Notes: generated by a model from the sequence alone, not told the origin. 64,000 nucleotides of DNA from Azospirillum melinis (GCF_013340935.1 NZ_WHOS01000017.1:1-64000); one strand, 5' to 3'. Shown: positions 48,043-59,203, numbered from the stretch's first letter. Translations and numbers: made by a program.

Positions 48043-48825
48043 CTAGAACGCCAACGCTTCCGCATCGCGCAGCACCCGCTCCGCCTCCGGGCTGTAGCCG
48101 CCTTCGGCCTTGTGCACCGTCAGCCCCGCGGTCAGCCGGGCCGGCGCCCTGCCGCCCTTGCGGGCGACCAGCAGCAGCCGCTTGGCCTCCACCCCCGGCT
48201 TGGGCCACAGCGGCACCAGGACCAGGCTGCCGAACCGGCCGCGCAGCGCGTGCAGGATGTCCTCGATCCGGTCGGCCCGGTGGACCATGGTCAGAGTGCC
48301 GCGCGGCTTCAGCATGCGGCCGGCGAAGCGCACCCAGTCGGCCAGCTGCGCCGCCCCTTCCACATTCGCGGCGGCCTTCCAGCCGTCGGGCGGGATGCTG
48401 GCGGCCCCCACCTTCAAATAGGGCGGATTCATCATCACCCGGTCGAAACCGGCGCCGCGGAGCGCATCCGGCGGTGCCAGCAGGTCGCCTTCCACCACCG
48501 TCACCCGCTCCGCGACACCGCTGAGCGCGGCATTGCGGCGGGCGAAGGCGCAGGCGTCGGCCCGCTGTTCCAGCCCGACCACCGCCACCCCCGGCACCCG
48601 GACGGCGAGGCACAGTGCCGCAGCCCCGGTGCCGGTGCCGACATCCAGAACCCGCTCGCCGTCGCGGGCGGCGGTGACCGCGGCGAGGAAGACCGGATCG
48701 ATGGCGGCGCGATAGCCGCCCTCGGGCTGGAGCAGCCTGACCCGGCCGTTCAGCAGGAAATCGGCGGGTAAATTCACTGGCGCTTCGATGCTTTGTTCCG
48801 AAATCGGCATGATCGGGCGGTTCAC
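48043..48825 (-). CDS. tRNA1(Val) adenine-N6-type / TrmN6-like methyltransferase
   Basis: A 260-residue class I SAM methyltransferase. Motif I is VLDVGTGTGAAALCLAVRVP, the N6-adenine signature is MMNPPYLKVG, and the N-terminus contains FLLNGRVRLLQPEGGYRAAI, as in the TrmN6/YfiC group that methylates A37 of tRNA-Val. The GTG at 48825 overlaps the stop of the upstream DUF2007 gene as GTGA, favouring it over the ATG at 48810. The target is inferred from family only. Confidence 0.82.
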   Translation of the reverse strand: MNRPIMPISEQSIEAPVNLPADFLLNGRVRLLQPEGGYRAAIDPVFLAAVTAARDGERVLDVGTGTGAAALCLAVRVPGVAVVGLEQRADACAFARRNAALSGVAERVTVVEGDLLAPPDALRGAGFDRVMMNPPYLKVGAASIPPDGWKAAANVEGAAQLADWVRFAGRMLKPRGTLTMVHRADRIEDILHALRGRFGSLVLVPLWPKPGVEAKRLLLVARKGGRAPARLTAGLTVHKAEGGYSPEAERVLRDAEALAF

Positions 48826-49028
48826 GCTTCGCCGGCCTCGCGCAGGATGCGGACGGCCTGTGCGGCGTCGTCCGTATCGACCATCAGCCGGCGGGGAATG
48901 GCGCCGATGGACCCCTCGAGGATGCTGGTATAGCTGTCCAGCACGATGGCCTCGATCCCGGCATCGGCAAGCAGGGCGACCAGCCAGGACAGGCGGACGG
49001 GATCGGTGGTGCGCAGCAGTTCGGTCAT
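48822..49028 (-). CDS. DUF2007-type small putative signal-transducing protein
   Basis: A 68-residue protein (MTELLRTTDPVRLSWLVALL, then GIEAIVLDSYTSILEGSIGA and IPRRLMVDTDDAAQAVRILR) with the compact alpha/beta pattern of DUF2007 proteins, which resemble PII-like folds. Function is unknown. It is translationally coupled to the methyltransferase by a four-base overlap, a pairing common in alphaproteobacteria, and is divergent from the polyprenyl synthase. Confidence 0.8.
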   Translation of the reverse strand: MTELLRTTDPVRLSWLVALLADAGIEAIVLDSYTSILEGSIGAIPRRLMVDTDDAAQAVRILREAGEA

Positions 49029-49145
49029 GGTTTCTCGAAAGGACGGGCGTCTCGAAATAACGGCCCCCTGCGGACTTGACCGAAGAGCCTAGGCCGTTAT
49101 GCTCCCTAGCGCAAATTCTGGCGTCAATCATCTGTGGAGTCGACC

Positions 49146-50162
49146 TTGGCGGTCGTGACCAACTTCGAGCCGAAACGGCGCAAGTCTACCCCGCTCGACG
49201 ACCTGACCGCTTTGGTGGCCGAGGACCTCAGCGCCGTCAACCAGATCATCCTCGACCGCATGCAGTCGCAGGTCGAGATGATTCCCCAGCTGGCGGGCTA
49301 TCTGATCGCCGCCGGCGGCAAGCGCCTGCGTCCGGTGCTGACGCTGGCCGCCGCCAATCTGTGCGGCTACCAGGGCGAGCATCACCGGCTGCTGGCCGCG
49401 GTGGTGGAGTTCATCCACAGCGCGACCCTGCTGCACGACGACGTGGTCGACGAGAGCGACCTGCGCCGCGGCATGGCCTCGGCCAACGCGGTGTTCGGCA
49501 ACAAGGCCAGCGTGCTGGTCGGCGATTTCCTGTTCTCCCGCGCCTTCGAGATGATGGTGGAGGTGCAGTCGCTCGACGTGCTGCGCATCCTGTCCGGCGC
49601 GTCCGCCATCATCGCCGAGGGCGAGGTGCTGCAGCTGCGCACCACCAACGACACCGAGACCAGCGAGCAGGCCTATCTCGAAGTCATCAAGGGCAAGACG
49701 GCCGAACTGTTCGCCGCCGCCTGCCGTGTCGGCGCCGTCGTCGCCAACCGCCCGCAGGCGGAGGAGATGGCGCTCTACGACTACGGCATGAATCTCGGCA
49801 TCGCCTTCCAGCTGGTCGACGACGTGCTGGACTACTCGGCCTTGCAGGCGAAGCTGGGCAAGACGGTCGGCGACGATTTCCGCGAGGGCAAGATCACCCT
49901 GCCGGTCGTGCTGGCCTTCCGCCGCGGCAACGACGAGGAACGCGCCTTCTGGCGCCGGGTAATGGAAGACCTCGACCAGAAGGACGGCGACCTGGAGCGT
50001 GCCCAGGCGCTGATGGCCCGCCACAACGCCCTGAAGGACACGGTGGAGCGTGCGCGCCATTACGGCTCCATCGCCCGTGACAGCCTGGGCCTGTTCGCCG
50101 ACGGGCCGGTCAAGCAGGCGCTGCTGGAAGTCATTGATTTCGTGATCGATCGCGATTTCTGA
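49146..50162 (+). CDS. Polyprenyl (octa-/decaprenyl) diphosphate synthase
   Basis: A 338-residue trans-prenyltransferase that makes the ubiquinone side chain. First aspartate-rich motif LLHDDVVDESDLRRG and second LVDDVLDYSA are both present, with GGKRLRPVLTLAAANL at the N-terminal active site. Length and style match IspB/DdsA. I chose TTG at 49146 (reading AVVTNFEPKRRK after the start), since TGGAG lies at ideal distance; a GTG at 49134 is less likely. Confidence 0.92.
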   Translation: MAVVTNFEPKRRKSTPLDDLTALVAEDLSAVNQIILDRMQSQVEMIPQLAGYLIAAGGKRLRPVLTLAAANLCGYQGEHHRLLAAVVEFIHSATLLHDDVVDESDLRRGMASANAVFGNKASVLVGDFLFSRAFEMMVEVQSLDVLRILSGASAIIAEGEVLQLRTTNDTETSEQAYLEVIKGKTAELFAAACRVGAVVANRPQAEEMALYDYGMNLGIAFQLVDDVLDYSALQAKLGKTVGDDFREGKITLPVVLAFRRGNDEERAFWRRVMEDLDQKDGDLERAQALMARHNALKDTVERARHYGSIARDSLGLFADGPVKQALLEVIDFVIDRDF

Positions 50163-50224
50163 CAAGGCTGCGGAGAGGGTGGATCGACGGTCCGGATCTT
50201 TTTGACGATGACGCATTTTTTGCG

Positions 50225-50253
50225 TTGCGCCCCCGACCCGGACCGTTTATACA
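50225..50253 (+). promoter_or_regulatory. Promoter of first tRNA-Pro
   Basis: TTGCGC (50225-50230), a 17-base spacer and TATACA (50248-50253). The same arrangement occurs exactly 311 bases downstream for the second copy. Confidence 0.65.
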
Positions 50254-50308
50254 CCCCCTCCACCGGCGGACGGCGCACCTCAGGGTGACAGGCCGACGGT
50301 GACAGGAC

Positions 50309-50385
50309 CGGAGAGTAGCTCAGCCTGGTAGAGCACTGCTTTCGGGAGGCAGGGGCCGGAGGTTCGAATCCTCTCTCTCCGACCA
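50309..50385 (+). tRNA. tRNA-Pro (anticodon CGG)
   Basis: A 77-base cloverleaf: acceptor CGGAGAG/CTCTCCG with encoded ACCA, D arm GAGTAGCTCAGCCTGGTAGA region, anticodon loop TTCGGGA (CGG at positions 34-36, reading CCG) and T arm GGTTCGAATCC. The CCG codon is frequent in this GC-rich genome. Confidence 0.95.
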
Positions 50386-50394
50386 TAAAGACAA

Positions 50395-50424
50395 GGGCTT
50401 CCGGAGAAATCCGGGAGCCCTTCG
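50395..50424 (+). terminator. Terminator of first tRNA-Pro
   Basis: GGGCTTCCGGA (50395-50405) pairs with TCCGGGAGCCC (50410-50420), including one T-G wobble, around loop GAAA, followed by TTCG and a T-rich stretch. Confidence 0.75.
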
Positions 50425-50535
50425 TCGTTTCAGGGCTGTCGTCCGGCAGGGCGGAACAGCCGGGTAAAATGCCCCTGCAAAACAGCCCTACAAAATGGCA
50501 TGGCAAAAATGCAGCGGCCGGGCTGTGACTTTGCA

Positions 50536-50564
50536 TTGCGTCGCCGGCCGGAACCGTTTATACA
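50536..50564 (+). promoter_or_regulatory. Promoter of second tRNA-Pro
   Basis: TTGCGT (50536-50541), a 17-base spacer and TATACA (50559-50564), matching the first unit. Confidence 0.65.
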
Positions 50565-50619
50565 CCCGCTCCACCGACGGACGGCGCACTTAAGGGTGAC
50601 CGGCCAGCGGTGACAGGAC

Positions 50620-50696
50620 CGGAGAGTAGCTCAGCCTGGTAGAGCACTGCTTTCGGGAGGCAGGGGCCGGAGGTTCGAATCCTCTCTCTCCGACCA
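50620..50696 (+). tRNA. tRNA-Pro (anticodon CGG), second copy
   Basis: Identical over all 77 bases to the tRNA at 50309, with encoded CCA and its own promoter and terminator. Confidence 0.95.
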
Positions 50697-50703
50697 TAAA
50701 GAC

Positions 50704-50733
50704 AAAGGCTTCCGGAGTGATCCGGAAGCCTTT
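50704..50733 (+). terminator. Terminator of second tRNA-Pro
   Basis: AAAGGCTTCCGGA (50704-50716) pairs perfectly with TCCGGAAGCCTTT (50721-50733), loop GTGA. Compared with the first unit, the wobble is repaired and the outer pair is G-C to A-T, so pairing is kept. Confidence 0.8.
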
Positions 50734-50769
50734 CGTCGTTTCAGGGCTGGTGCCGTATTGGCTGCCTCG

Positions 50770-51186
50770 TCAGGCGGCGCGCTGCTGCTGCGACATCTGG
50801 CTCCGCACATGGTCGCAGGCCTGATCGACCTCCCGTGTGAATGTGTCGTAATCCACCTGCATGCCATTCAGGTAGGCGCTCCAGCCCGCGCTGGACTTCG
50901 CGTAATGAACGGCGGCCTCGATCTCGTCCTGCGTCGCGCCGAACAGCTTGGCGAGTGCCGTATGGTAGAAGGCGCAGTACCGGCACTTCATGACGGCGGC
51001 AATCCCCAGACCGATCAGTTCACGGTATTTCTGGGGGATCGGCCCGTCATCGACCTGCACGGCCTTGAACAGGCGCCATTCGGCTTCGATGGTGGTGTCG
51101 GGCAGTTCCTTGAAGAAGGATGGAACCAGCCCGAAGATGTCCGTGATTTCCTGGTATATGGCTTGGCGATCCGCTTGGCGATCCAT
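50770..51186 (-). CDS. Carboxymuconolactone decarboxylase/AhpD-family protein
   Basis: A 138-residue all-helical protein with the redox motif KCRYCAFYH, giving the CxxC and following histidine typical of AhpD-like alkylhydroperoxidases in the CMD family. It is likely a peroxidase or disulfide-active protein rather than a true decarboxylase. AGGGAGGGG precedes the ATG at 51186 (MDRQADRQAIYQEITDIFGL). No reductase partner lies nearby. Confidence 0.85.
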   Translation of the reverse strand: MDRQADRQAIYQEITDIFGLVPSFFKELPDTTIEAEWRLFKAVQVDDGPIPQKYRELIGLGIAAVMKCRYCAFYHTALAKLFGATQDEIEAAVHYAKSSAGWSAYLNGMQVDYDTFTREVDQACDHVRSQMSQQQRAA

Positions 51187-51357
51187 GTGCCCCTCCCTGA
51201 GGTGAGGCGTGGGCGTGCCGCGGGATGCGCGGGCACGCTCGCGTCGAAGCCGGCTATTATGCGCCGTGAAACGCCGGCTGGACGTTTCCATTGGGGCAGA
51301 TGTGCTTTTTAGCCTTTGCCCCGGCGCCGACTCCCCCAATTCCGGCCAGCCGCCTTC

Positions 51358-52176
51358 TCACACCGTGCACAGGAACCGCCGCTCCGTCCCTTCCAGCACC
51401 AGGGCGGTCAGGCGGTTGGTGGCGTAGGCGCCGGTGTCGATGCCGATGCGGTTGGGCAGCAGTTCCGGCTCCGGCGCGATGGTGTGGCCATGGACGACTA
51501 TTTTGCCATGGTCGGCGCGCGACGCCAGGAAGGCCTCGCGGATCCACAGCCGGTCCTGGTCCTCCTGCCGGTCGAGCTGGACGCCGGGGCGGACGCCGGC
51601 ATGGACGAAGTGGTAGTCGCCGATGGTCAGATGGTTGCGCAGGCCCGTCAGGAAGGCGCGGTGATGGGCGGGCAGCAGGCTGTTCAGCATCAACTGGGCC
51701 TGTTGCAGATGCTCCACCGGCGCATCGGGGTCGGGGGCCGGGATGCCGTAGCTCTCCAGGGTCGCGTCGCCGCCATAGGTCAGCCAGCCGGGGGCGACGC
51801 GCAGGTCGGACAGGAAGCCCAGCATCGTGTCCTCGTGGTTGCCGCGCAGGAACACGGCGCCGAAGGCCGGCGGCAGCCCGCAGGCCAGCCGTTCGATCAC
51901 CAGCCGCGAATCCGGGCCGCGGTCGACGTAATCGCCGAGGAAGACGAGGTATTTCAGCAGGTTCGGCGCCTGATCGGCATCGCGGGCGATCTGGCCCAGC
52001 ATCTGGTCGAGCAGGTCGAGCCGGCCATGGATGTCGCCGACCGCATAGACGCGCATGCCGCGCGGCACCGTTGCCGGTCCTGTCCGCCCGGCCGGGGAAA
52101 CGCCCGACGTGGCATCAGCCCACAGTTTCCGTGCCAAGCTCAACACGCGGCAGTTCTCGATTTTGTCACAATGCAC
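51358..52176 (-). CDS. PPP-family metallophosphatase
   Basis: A 272-residue serine/threonine phosphatase-like protein with GDIHGRLDLL, FLGDYVDRGPDSRLV and LRGNHEDTML, the three metal-binding signatures, plus HGHT near the C-terminus. Bacterial members (PrpA-like) dephosphorylate proteins or diadenosine tetraphosphate. About 40 N-terminal residues precede the domain (RVYAVGDIHG); an internal start is possible. It lies just downstream of the glycosyltransferase on the same strand. Confidence 0.86.
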   Translation of the reverse strand: MHCDKIENCRVLSLARKLWADATSGVSPAGRTGPATVPRGMRVYAVGDIHGRLDLLDQMLGQIARDADQAPNLLKYLVFLGDYVDRGPDSRLVIERLACGLPPAFGAVFLRGNHEDTMLGFLSDLRVAPGWLTYGGDATLESYGIPAPDPDAPVEHLQQAQLMLNSLLPAHHRAFLTGLRNHLTIGDYHFVHAGVRPGVQLDRQEDQDRLWIREAFLASRADHGKIVVHGHTIAPEPELLPNRIGIDTGAYATNRLTALVLEGTERRFLCTV

Positions 52177-52244
52177 CCACTCAGCTGTGTCCGGACCGCC
52201 GGCTCTTCAAGGGGGCGAAGGGGGCTTCTTCTGTTGCACTGCAT

Positions 52245-53699
52245 TCACCCCATTCGAGGCGATGGAGGAGGGGTGGCAAGGTCGCGCGACGACAGCAGCG
52301 GCCGGCGCAGCCGTCCGGAGGCGATGTCGGCCCGCAAAGTACCACTGTCGGCGGCACACACGCGGTCCAGTTCCGCCCGGTTGGCCGCGAAGAACGGATT
52401 CTGCTCCGACGAGTTCGCCGGCCGCTCATGTTCCAGGTGATAGAGCGGACCGGGCACCCGCTCCACGCTCAGGCCCAGCCGGACGAAGCGTTCGACGATC
52501 TCGTCATCCTCGTACCCCCAGGACAGGAAGGCTTCGTTGTAGCCGCCATTGGCTAGCAGCCGCTCCCGGTCGAAAAAGGCGCCGCCGCCGGGAGAGTTGC
52601 GGTGGATCAGCGAAAAACGCGGACAGACGACATTCAGCGGGGCAGCCGACAGCGTATAGCCGAAGCGCTGAACCTCCTGCCCCATGATCCGGAAGAACAG
52701 CCCATTGTAGGGAAACACCAGCCCGCCGCCCTGCCGCACCCGGTCGCGCGCCAGCACATACTGAATCGGGTCAACCACGATGTCGGTGTCGTGCAGGGCG
52801 ACGATGGGGGTTTCCGCCGCCTCGACCATGCGGTTGATCAGGTGAGCCTTGTGGGTGAAGGGCGTGTCGTTGCCGCGCAGGTGCAGATGGCGGCAGCGGG
52901 CGGTAAGATCGGGGCCGAGCGCGTCGGGCACGTCGCTCGGCCCGTCCCGGTCCTCGCCGATCAGCACGGGTGCGTCGACATGCTTCAGCAGGAAGCCGAC
53001 GATCCAGCGCAGGTTGCGCTTGCGGTCGTCGCTGTCGGCGCGGAAGGGGATCAGGATGGTGGTGTCGCGAAGGTCGTGCCGCCCGTCCGGCAGCCGCGCC
53101 GCCATCGCCGCCTGCCGGGTGCGGAAGGCGGCCTCCTGCACCGCCACCCTCTCCTGCGACTGCTCGTCGGCTGGGTTCAGCGCCAGCGCCATCTCGTAGA
53201 AATGCACCGCGGCACCGGGACGGCCCAGATCGGCCGCGATGTCGCCATGCTGGCGCCAGCCGGCGGGGAAATGGGGGTGGCGGCCCAGCAGCATGTCCAG
53301 CGCCGCCAGTGCCTCCTCCAGCCGTCCGGCACCTTGCAAGGCTTCGCTCAGATGATATTCGCAGTCGGGAAAATCGGGGCGCAGCGCCAGGGACCGGCGG
53401 TAGGTGACGATGGCCTCCTCCGTCCTCAGCGCGCGGTGATGGATGGTGCCGAGGTTGAACAGCGCGTCGGCATCCGGCGCCCGCTCCACCGAGCGGGTCA
53501 GCAGGTCCAGCGCGCGGTCCATGTCGCCCCGTCGGCCGGCGATGAAGCCCATCCGGTGCAGCGCCTCGGCGTTGCCGGGATCGGCATCGAGGATGAGGGC
53601 GTACAGGTCCCAGCCCTCGGCAAGCCGGCCGGATCTGAGGTGGTCGAGCGCGATGGCGAGCGCTTCGTCGAGGGTGACGGTCCGGCCGCTGGCGGGCAT
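52245..53699 (-). CDS. TPR-repeat glycosyltransferase (GT-A fold)
   Basis: A 484-residue cytoplasmic protein. The N-terminal ~200 residues are four to five TPR repeats (AEGWDLYALILDADPGNAEA, ALFNLGTIHHRALRTEEAIV, GAAVHFYEMALALNPADEQS). The C-terminal half is a nucleotide-sugar transferase with the DxD-like ALHDTDIVVDPIQYV and the galactosyltransferase-type LSWGYEDDEIVERFVRLG. It may glycosylate surface polysaccharide or proteins such as flagellin, as TPR-GT enzymes do. Acceptor unknown. Confidence 0.8.
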   Translation of the reverse strand: MPASGRTVTLDEALAIALDHLRSGRLAEGWDLYALILDADPGNAEALHRMGFIAGRRGDMDRALDLLTRSVERAPDADALFNLGTIHHRALRTEEAIVTYRRSLALRPDFPDCEYHLSEALQGAGRLEEALAALDMLLGRHPHFPAGWRQHGDIAADLGRPGAAVHFYEMALALNPADEQSQERVAVQEAAFRTRQAAMAARLPDGRHDLRDTTILIPFRADSDDRKRNLRWIVGFLLKHVDAPVLIGEDRDGPSDVPDALGPDLTARCRHLHLRGNDTPFTHKAHLINRMVEAAETPIVALHDTDIVVDPIQYVLARDRVRQGGGLVFPYNGLFFRIMGQEVQRFGYTLSAAPLNVVCPRFSLIHRNSPGGGAFFDRERLLANGGYNEAFLSWGYEDDEIVERFVRLGLSVERVPGPLYHLEHERPANSSEQNPFFAANRAELDRVCAADSGTLRADIASGRLRRPLLSSRDLATPPPSPRMG

Positions 53700-53710
53700 G
53701 CGGTTTCAAT

Positions 53711-53746
53711 CCATTGCGAAATGAAGGGCCATTGCGAAACGAAGGG
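53711..53746. repeat. Tandem 18-bp direct repeat between divergent genes
   Basis: CCATTGCGAAATGAAGGG (53711-53728) is followed immediately by CCATTGCGAAACGAAGGG (53729-53746), one base different. It lies 11 bases from the glycosyltransferase start and 108 from the binding-protein start, so it may be a tandem regulator site. Confidence 0.65.
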
Positions 53747-53854
53747 TGTCGGCGATTCCACTTTGACACGGAGGGGGGACGCGGTGAACTCTTCGGTCGA
53801 TCAGAGCGGATCCGATCCGCAGTGCGTCCAGCCAAAAAAGGCCCCCGCAGCATC

Positions 53855-55117
53855 ATGACCAACGACCATAAGAACCGTTCCACCGGAGGACTCGCCCTTA
53901 CCCGCCGCACGCTGGGGCAGGCCGCCATCGCCGGCGGCGTGCTGGCCGGCTTCGGCCGTGCGCCGGTCTTCGCGCAGGACACCACGCTGAAGGTCGGCGT
54001 GCTGCTGCCGCGTTCCGGCCTGCTGGCCCAGGCCGGTCAGGCCTGCCAGCGCGGCGCCGACATCGCGCCTGCGGTGCTGTCCGAACTCGGCTACAAGGTC
54101 GAGGTGTTGTCGGCCGACACCGAATCGAACGCCGACGTCGCCCGTTCGCGCACGGAAAAGCTGATCAACGACGGCGCCCATGTCATCGTCGGCGCCTTCG
54201 ACAGCGGCCAGACCGCCGCCGCCGCCCAGGTCTGCGAACAGCGCGGCGTGCCGCTGGTGATGAACATCGCCGCCGCCGACAAGCTGACCGAGCAAGGCTA
54301 CAAGACCGTCTTCCGCAACTTCCCGACCTCCACCATGCTGGTGTCGAATGGGATGTCGCTGATGAAGGACCTGTTCGCCGCCACCGGCACCACCCCGAAG
54401 ACGGCCGTGTTCCTGCACGCCAACGACACCTTCGGCATGGCGAACAAGGCCGCCATCGACGCGCTGTTCCCCAAGCTGGACATGCCGTTCCAGATCGTGG
54501 AGTCGATCTCCTACGATCCCAAGGCACAGGATCTGGCGGTCGAGGTGGCGAAGGCCAAGGGCACCGGGGCCGAGCTTGCCATCGTCACCACCCGCGCCAA
54601 CGACGCCATCATGATGGTGCGCGAGATGGTGAAGCAGCGCTGGGAGCCCAAGGGCATCGTCTCCCCCGGTTCGCCCGGCCTCTATGACGAGCAGTTCTAC
54701 AAGGTGCTGGGCAAGTACGCCGACTACGCCATCACCAACCTGCCCTGGTACGACCCCAAGGCGGCGATGACCAAGCGGGTCGAGGCGGCCTTCAAGAAGC
54801 AGTTCCCGAACGACCGGTTCGAGGGCTATGCCTTCAACGTCGCCTTCACCTTCGAGGCGATCCTGATTGCCGCCGACGCCTTCAAGCGCGCCGGCACGGC
54901 GGAAGCGTCGGCGATGCTGGCGGCCCTGCGCCAGACCAACCTGTCGGACAAGCTGATGGTCGGCCCGGCGATCACCTTCGACGACAAGGGCCAGAACACC
55001 AACCTGATCTCCGCCTGTATCCAGAACCACAAGCTGCGCCCGACCGTGGTGCTGCCGAAGGCGTCGGCCGAAGCCGACCCGGTGTTCCCGATGCCGGGCT
55101 GGGGCAAGCGGGCTTGA
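53855..55117 (+). CDS. Branched-chain amino-acid-type ABC transporter substrate-binding protein
   Basis: A 420-residue type I periplasmic binding protein (LivK/ receptor-ligand-binding family). The Tat-like signal LTRRTLGQAAIAGGVLAGFG is followed by the mature start TTLKVGVLLPRSGLLAQAGQ. Further family segments are GAHVIVGAFDSGQTAAAAQV and SPGSPGLYDEQFY. No permease or ATPase genes follow, so it is an orphan binding protein or serves a transporter elsewhere; ligand could be an amino acid, amide or aromatic acid. The ATG at 53855 has only a weak AAGG upstream. Confidence 0.86.
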   Translation: MTNDHKNRSTGGLALTRRTLGQAAIAGGVLAGFGRAPVFAQDTTLKVGVLLPRSGLLAQAGQACQRGADIAPAVLSELGYKVEVLSADTESNADVARSRTEKLINDGAHVIVGAFDSGQTAAAAQVCEQRGVPLVMNIAAADKLTEQGYKTVFRNFPTSTMLVSNGMSLMKDLFAATGTTPKTAVFLHANDTFGMANKAAIDALFPKLDMPFQIVESISYDPKAQDLAVEVAKAKGTGAELAIVTTRANDAIMMVREMVKQRWEPKGIVSPGSPGLYDEQFYKVLGKYADYAITNLPWYDPKAAMTKRVEAAFKKQFPNDRFEGYAFNVAFTFEAILIAADAFKRAGTAEASAMLAALRQTNLSDKLMVGPAITFDDKGQNTNLISACIQNHKLRPTVVLPKASAEADPVFPMPGWGKRA

Positions 55118-55137
55118 TGTGAAGCGTCCCTGACTCT

Positions 55138-55288
55138 CCCTCTCCCGTCCCGGGAGAGGGAAGGGGCGCATGCGGAGCATGGGAAGGGTGAGGGGGATTC
55201 CAAGAATCGGGTCCATGTTCGGATCACCCCTGACCCTCCCCACGCCTTCGGCGCGGGTCCCCTCCCTCTCCCGGGGCGGGAGAGGGCC
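55138..55288. repeat. Intergenic palindromic repeat, copy 1
   Basis: A ~150-base element made of inverted G/C-rich blocks (start CCCTCTCCCG, end GGGCGGGAGAGGG). Its left half (GGGAGAGGGAAGGGGC and GGGAAGGGTGAGGGG) is the approximate complement of its right half (CCCTGACCCTCCCC and CCCCTCCCTCTCCC). It is closely similar to 59611-59764. It sits between convergent genes and may act as a bidirectional terminator or a REP/RPE-type mobile repeat. Confidence 0.8.
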
Positions 55289-55292
55289 TACC

Positions 55293-55937
55293 TCAACTCC
55301 CCGGCGCCCTGGGTGCGCTCCAGTTGCGCAGCACGCTGACCACACGCAGCACGAACACCGCCAGCGCGCCGACCACCGCGACCGGCACCGGCGGCAGGTC
55401 CAGCCGCTGGCCAGCGATCACCACCGCGGCCCCCAGCAGCGAGGCCATGGCGTAGATTTCCTCGCGCAGCACCCGCGGCACCTCGGCGACCAGCAGATCG
55501 CGCACCGCTCCGCCGCCGCAGGCGGTCAGCGCTCCCAGCAGGGCGGCCGGCAACGGGCTCAAGCCATAGGACAGCGCCTTGCCACAGCCGGCGACGGTGA
55601 ACAGCGCCAGCCCGGCGGCATCCAGCACCATCACCGGCTTGCCCAGCCGGTTGATCGGCTTGTGGAACAGGAAGGCGGTCATCCCGGCGGCGAGCGCCAC
55701 CATCAGATAGCGGTCGTCATGCAGGCTGGCCGGCGGCAGCGCGCCGATCAGCAGGTCGCGCACCACGCCGCCGGCCAGCGCCGCCGCCAGCGACAGGACC
55801 ATCACCCCGAACAGGTCCAGCCGCTTGCGCACCGCCAGCGTGCCGCCGCTGAGGCCGAAGACGAACACGCCGATGAAATCCATCACCGTCAGCAGGGCGG
55901 AGAGGTCGGTCGGCATCGGAATGGGAAGCGGCGGCAT
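55293..55937 (-). CDS. TRIC-type cation channel / UPF0126 membrane protein
   Basis: A 214-residue protein with seven membrane spans in two UPF0126 (TRIC) repeats. Both carry the GGVVRDLL / GGAVRDLL signature (LAAALAGGVVRDLLIGALPP and TACGGGAVRDLLVAEVPRVL). Bacterial relatives form homotrimeric potassium channels; a glycine-transport role has also been reported for relatives. I chose the ATG at 55937, with a GTG at 55967 also possible; the ribosome site is weak. Confidence 0.87.
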   Translation of the reverse strand: MPPLPIPMPTDLSALLTVMDFIGVFVFGLSGGTLAVRKRLDLFGVMVLSLAAALAGGVVRDLLIGALPPASLHDDRYLMVALAAGMTAFLFHKPINRLGKPVMVLDAAGLALFTVAGCGKALSYGLSPLPAALLGALTACGGGAVRDLLVAEVPRVLREEIYAMASLLGAAVVIAGQRLDLPPVPVAVVGALAVFVLRVVSVLRNWSAPRAPGS

Positions 55938-56025
55938 GGTCGGACTCGGGCAAGGTCGTGTGCCCACCGATTGAGCACAGCCGCCCCGGCCGCGCCAAGC
56001 AAAACCTCCGCTCCCGGAACCTCCG

Positions 56026-56607
56026 CTACACCGTGTCGGGCACAGACAGCCGGATGCCCATCCGCCGCGCTTCCAGCATGAAGGCGCGGGTCATCTGCAG
56101 CAGGTCGGTGCGCCAGTAGAGCTGGGTCAGTGGTTCGTCCAGGAAGTCTTCCGGCAGCATGGCGTAGCAATAGGTCTCCACCACCCGGATGTCCTGCTTC
56201 CAGGGGTCGACGCCGTCGCGCCAGCCGATGGTCCAGCCGGCATGGCCGGCGCCGATGGCCCAGCGTTCGAAATGCGGGGCGATGGTGTTGCTGTCGATGG
56301 GGTCCTTCACCGGCACCTGGTAGAGCGCGACGAAGCGCCGGACATTCAGCTGAAGCCGCATCAGCAGCGAATCGCCGAAGGCGCCGATGCGGTAGAGGCA
56401 GTCGGGCGAACCCGGGGCGTGGCTGAAGCTGACCTCCGCCCGCCGCAGTTCGCTCAGCGGCGTGGCGGACGGAGCATCGGCCAGCGGCGGCGTCTCATAC
56501 TCGACGGCCCGCAGATCCTCTACCACGTCATGGGTCAGCATGTGGGAAACGCGGATCTGCGCCTCGGCGATGGTCAGGCGGGTCAAGGGGCTGGTCCCTT
56601 CGGGCAA
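56026..56607 (-). CDS. Unknown soluble protein (~193 aa)
   Basis: Up to 193 residues from TTG at 56607 ([20 protein letters not shown] after the start). A start at the ATG at 56541 would remove 22 residues. The protein is alpha/beta with several aromatic segments ([40 protein letters not shown]) and no signal peptide. Codon use is normal, supporting a real gene. I recognise no family. It is divergent from copA. Confidence 0.6.
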   Translation of the reverse strand: MPEGTSPLTRLTIAEAQIRVSHMLTHDVVEDLRAVEYETPPLADAPSATPLSELRRAEVSFSHAPGSPDCLYRIGAFGDSLLMRLQLNVRRFVALYQVPVKDPIDSNTIAPHFERWAIGAGHAGWTIGWRDGVDPWKQDIRVVETYCYAMLPEDFLDEPLTQLYWRTDLLQMTRAFMLEARRMGIRLSVPDTV

Positions 56608-56699
56608 GTTGCGCGGCGGTCAGGAGACGAACGCCCTCTCCGGCGATTTGTTCAGGAACCATTTGTTCAGGGAGCGGCCAATCTGCGGCGATCCGCCCC

Positions 56700-56730
56700 T
56701 TGACCTTCCAATTGCTGGAAGCCCCATATC
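56700..56730 (+). promoter_or_regulatory. CueR-type copper-responsive promoter of copA
   Basis: The -35 TTGACC (56700-56705) overlaps ACCTTCC-N7-GGAAG (56703-56721), the CueR box pattern ACCTTCC...GGAAGGT. A -10-like CATATC (56725-56730) follows at 19-base spacing, the long spacing that MerR activators untwist. Start codon of copA at 56765. Confidence 0.75.
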
Positions 56731-56764
56731 CCGTCATGCCGAGCGGAATCGAAGGAGAACCGGC

Positions 56765-59199
<2,435 letters not shown>

Positions 59200-59203
<4 letters not shown>

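Larger units (their letters stand above)
50225..50745 (+). repeat. Tandem duplication of the tRNA-Pro transcription unit (311-base period)
   Basis: Promoter, leader (gacggcgcac and ggtgacaggacc blocks), tRNA and terminator are repeated with a constant offset of 311 bases. The tRNA sequences are identical. Flanks have diverged, but the terminator changes are compensatory. The sequence between units (about 50425-50530) is less alike. Confidence 0.8.

Noticed and set aside
50060..50536. A 158-codon minus-strand frame whose translation contains GERGFEPPAPASRKQCSTRL
   Set aside because: This is the well-known false peptide from reading a tRNA gene backwards; the tRNA-Pro at 50309 explains it.
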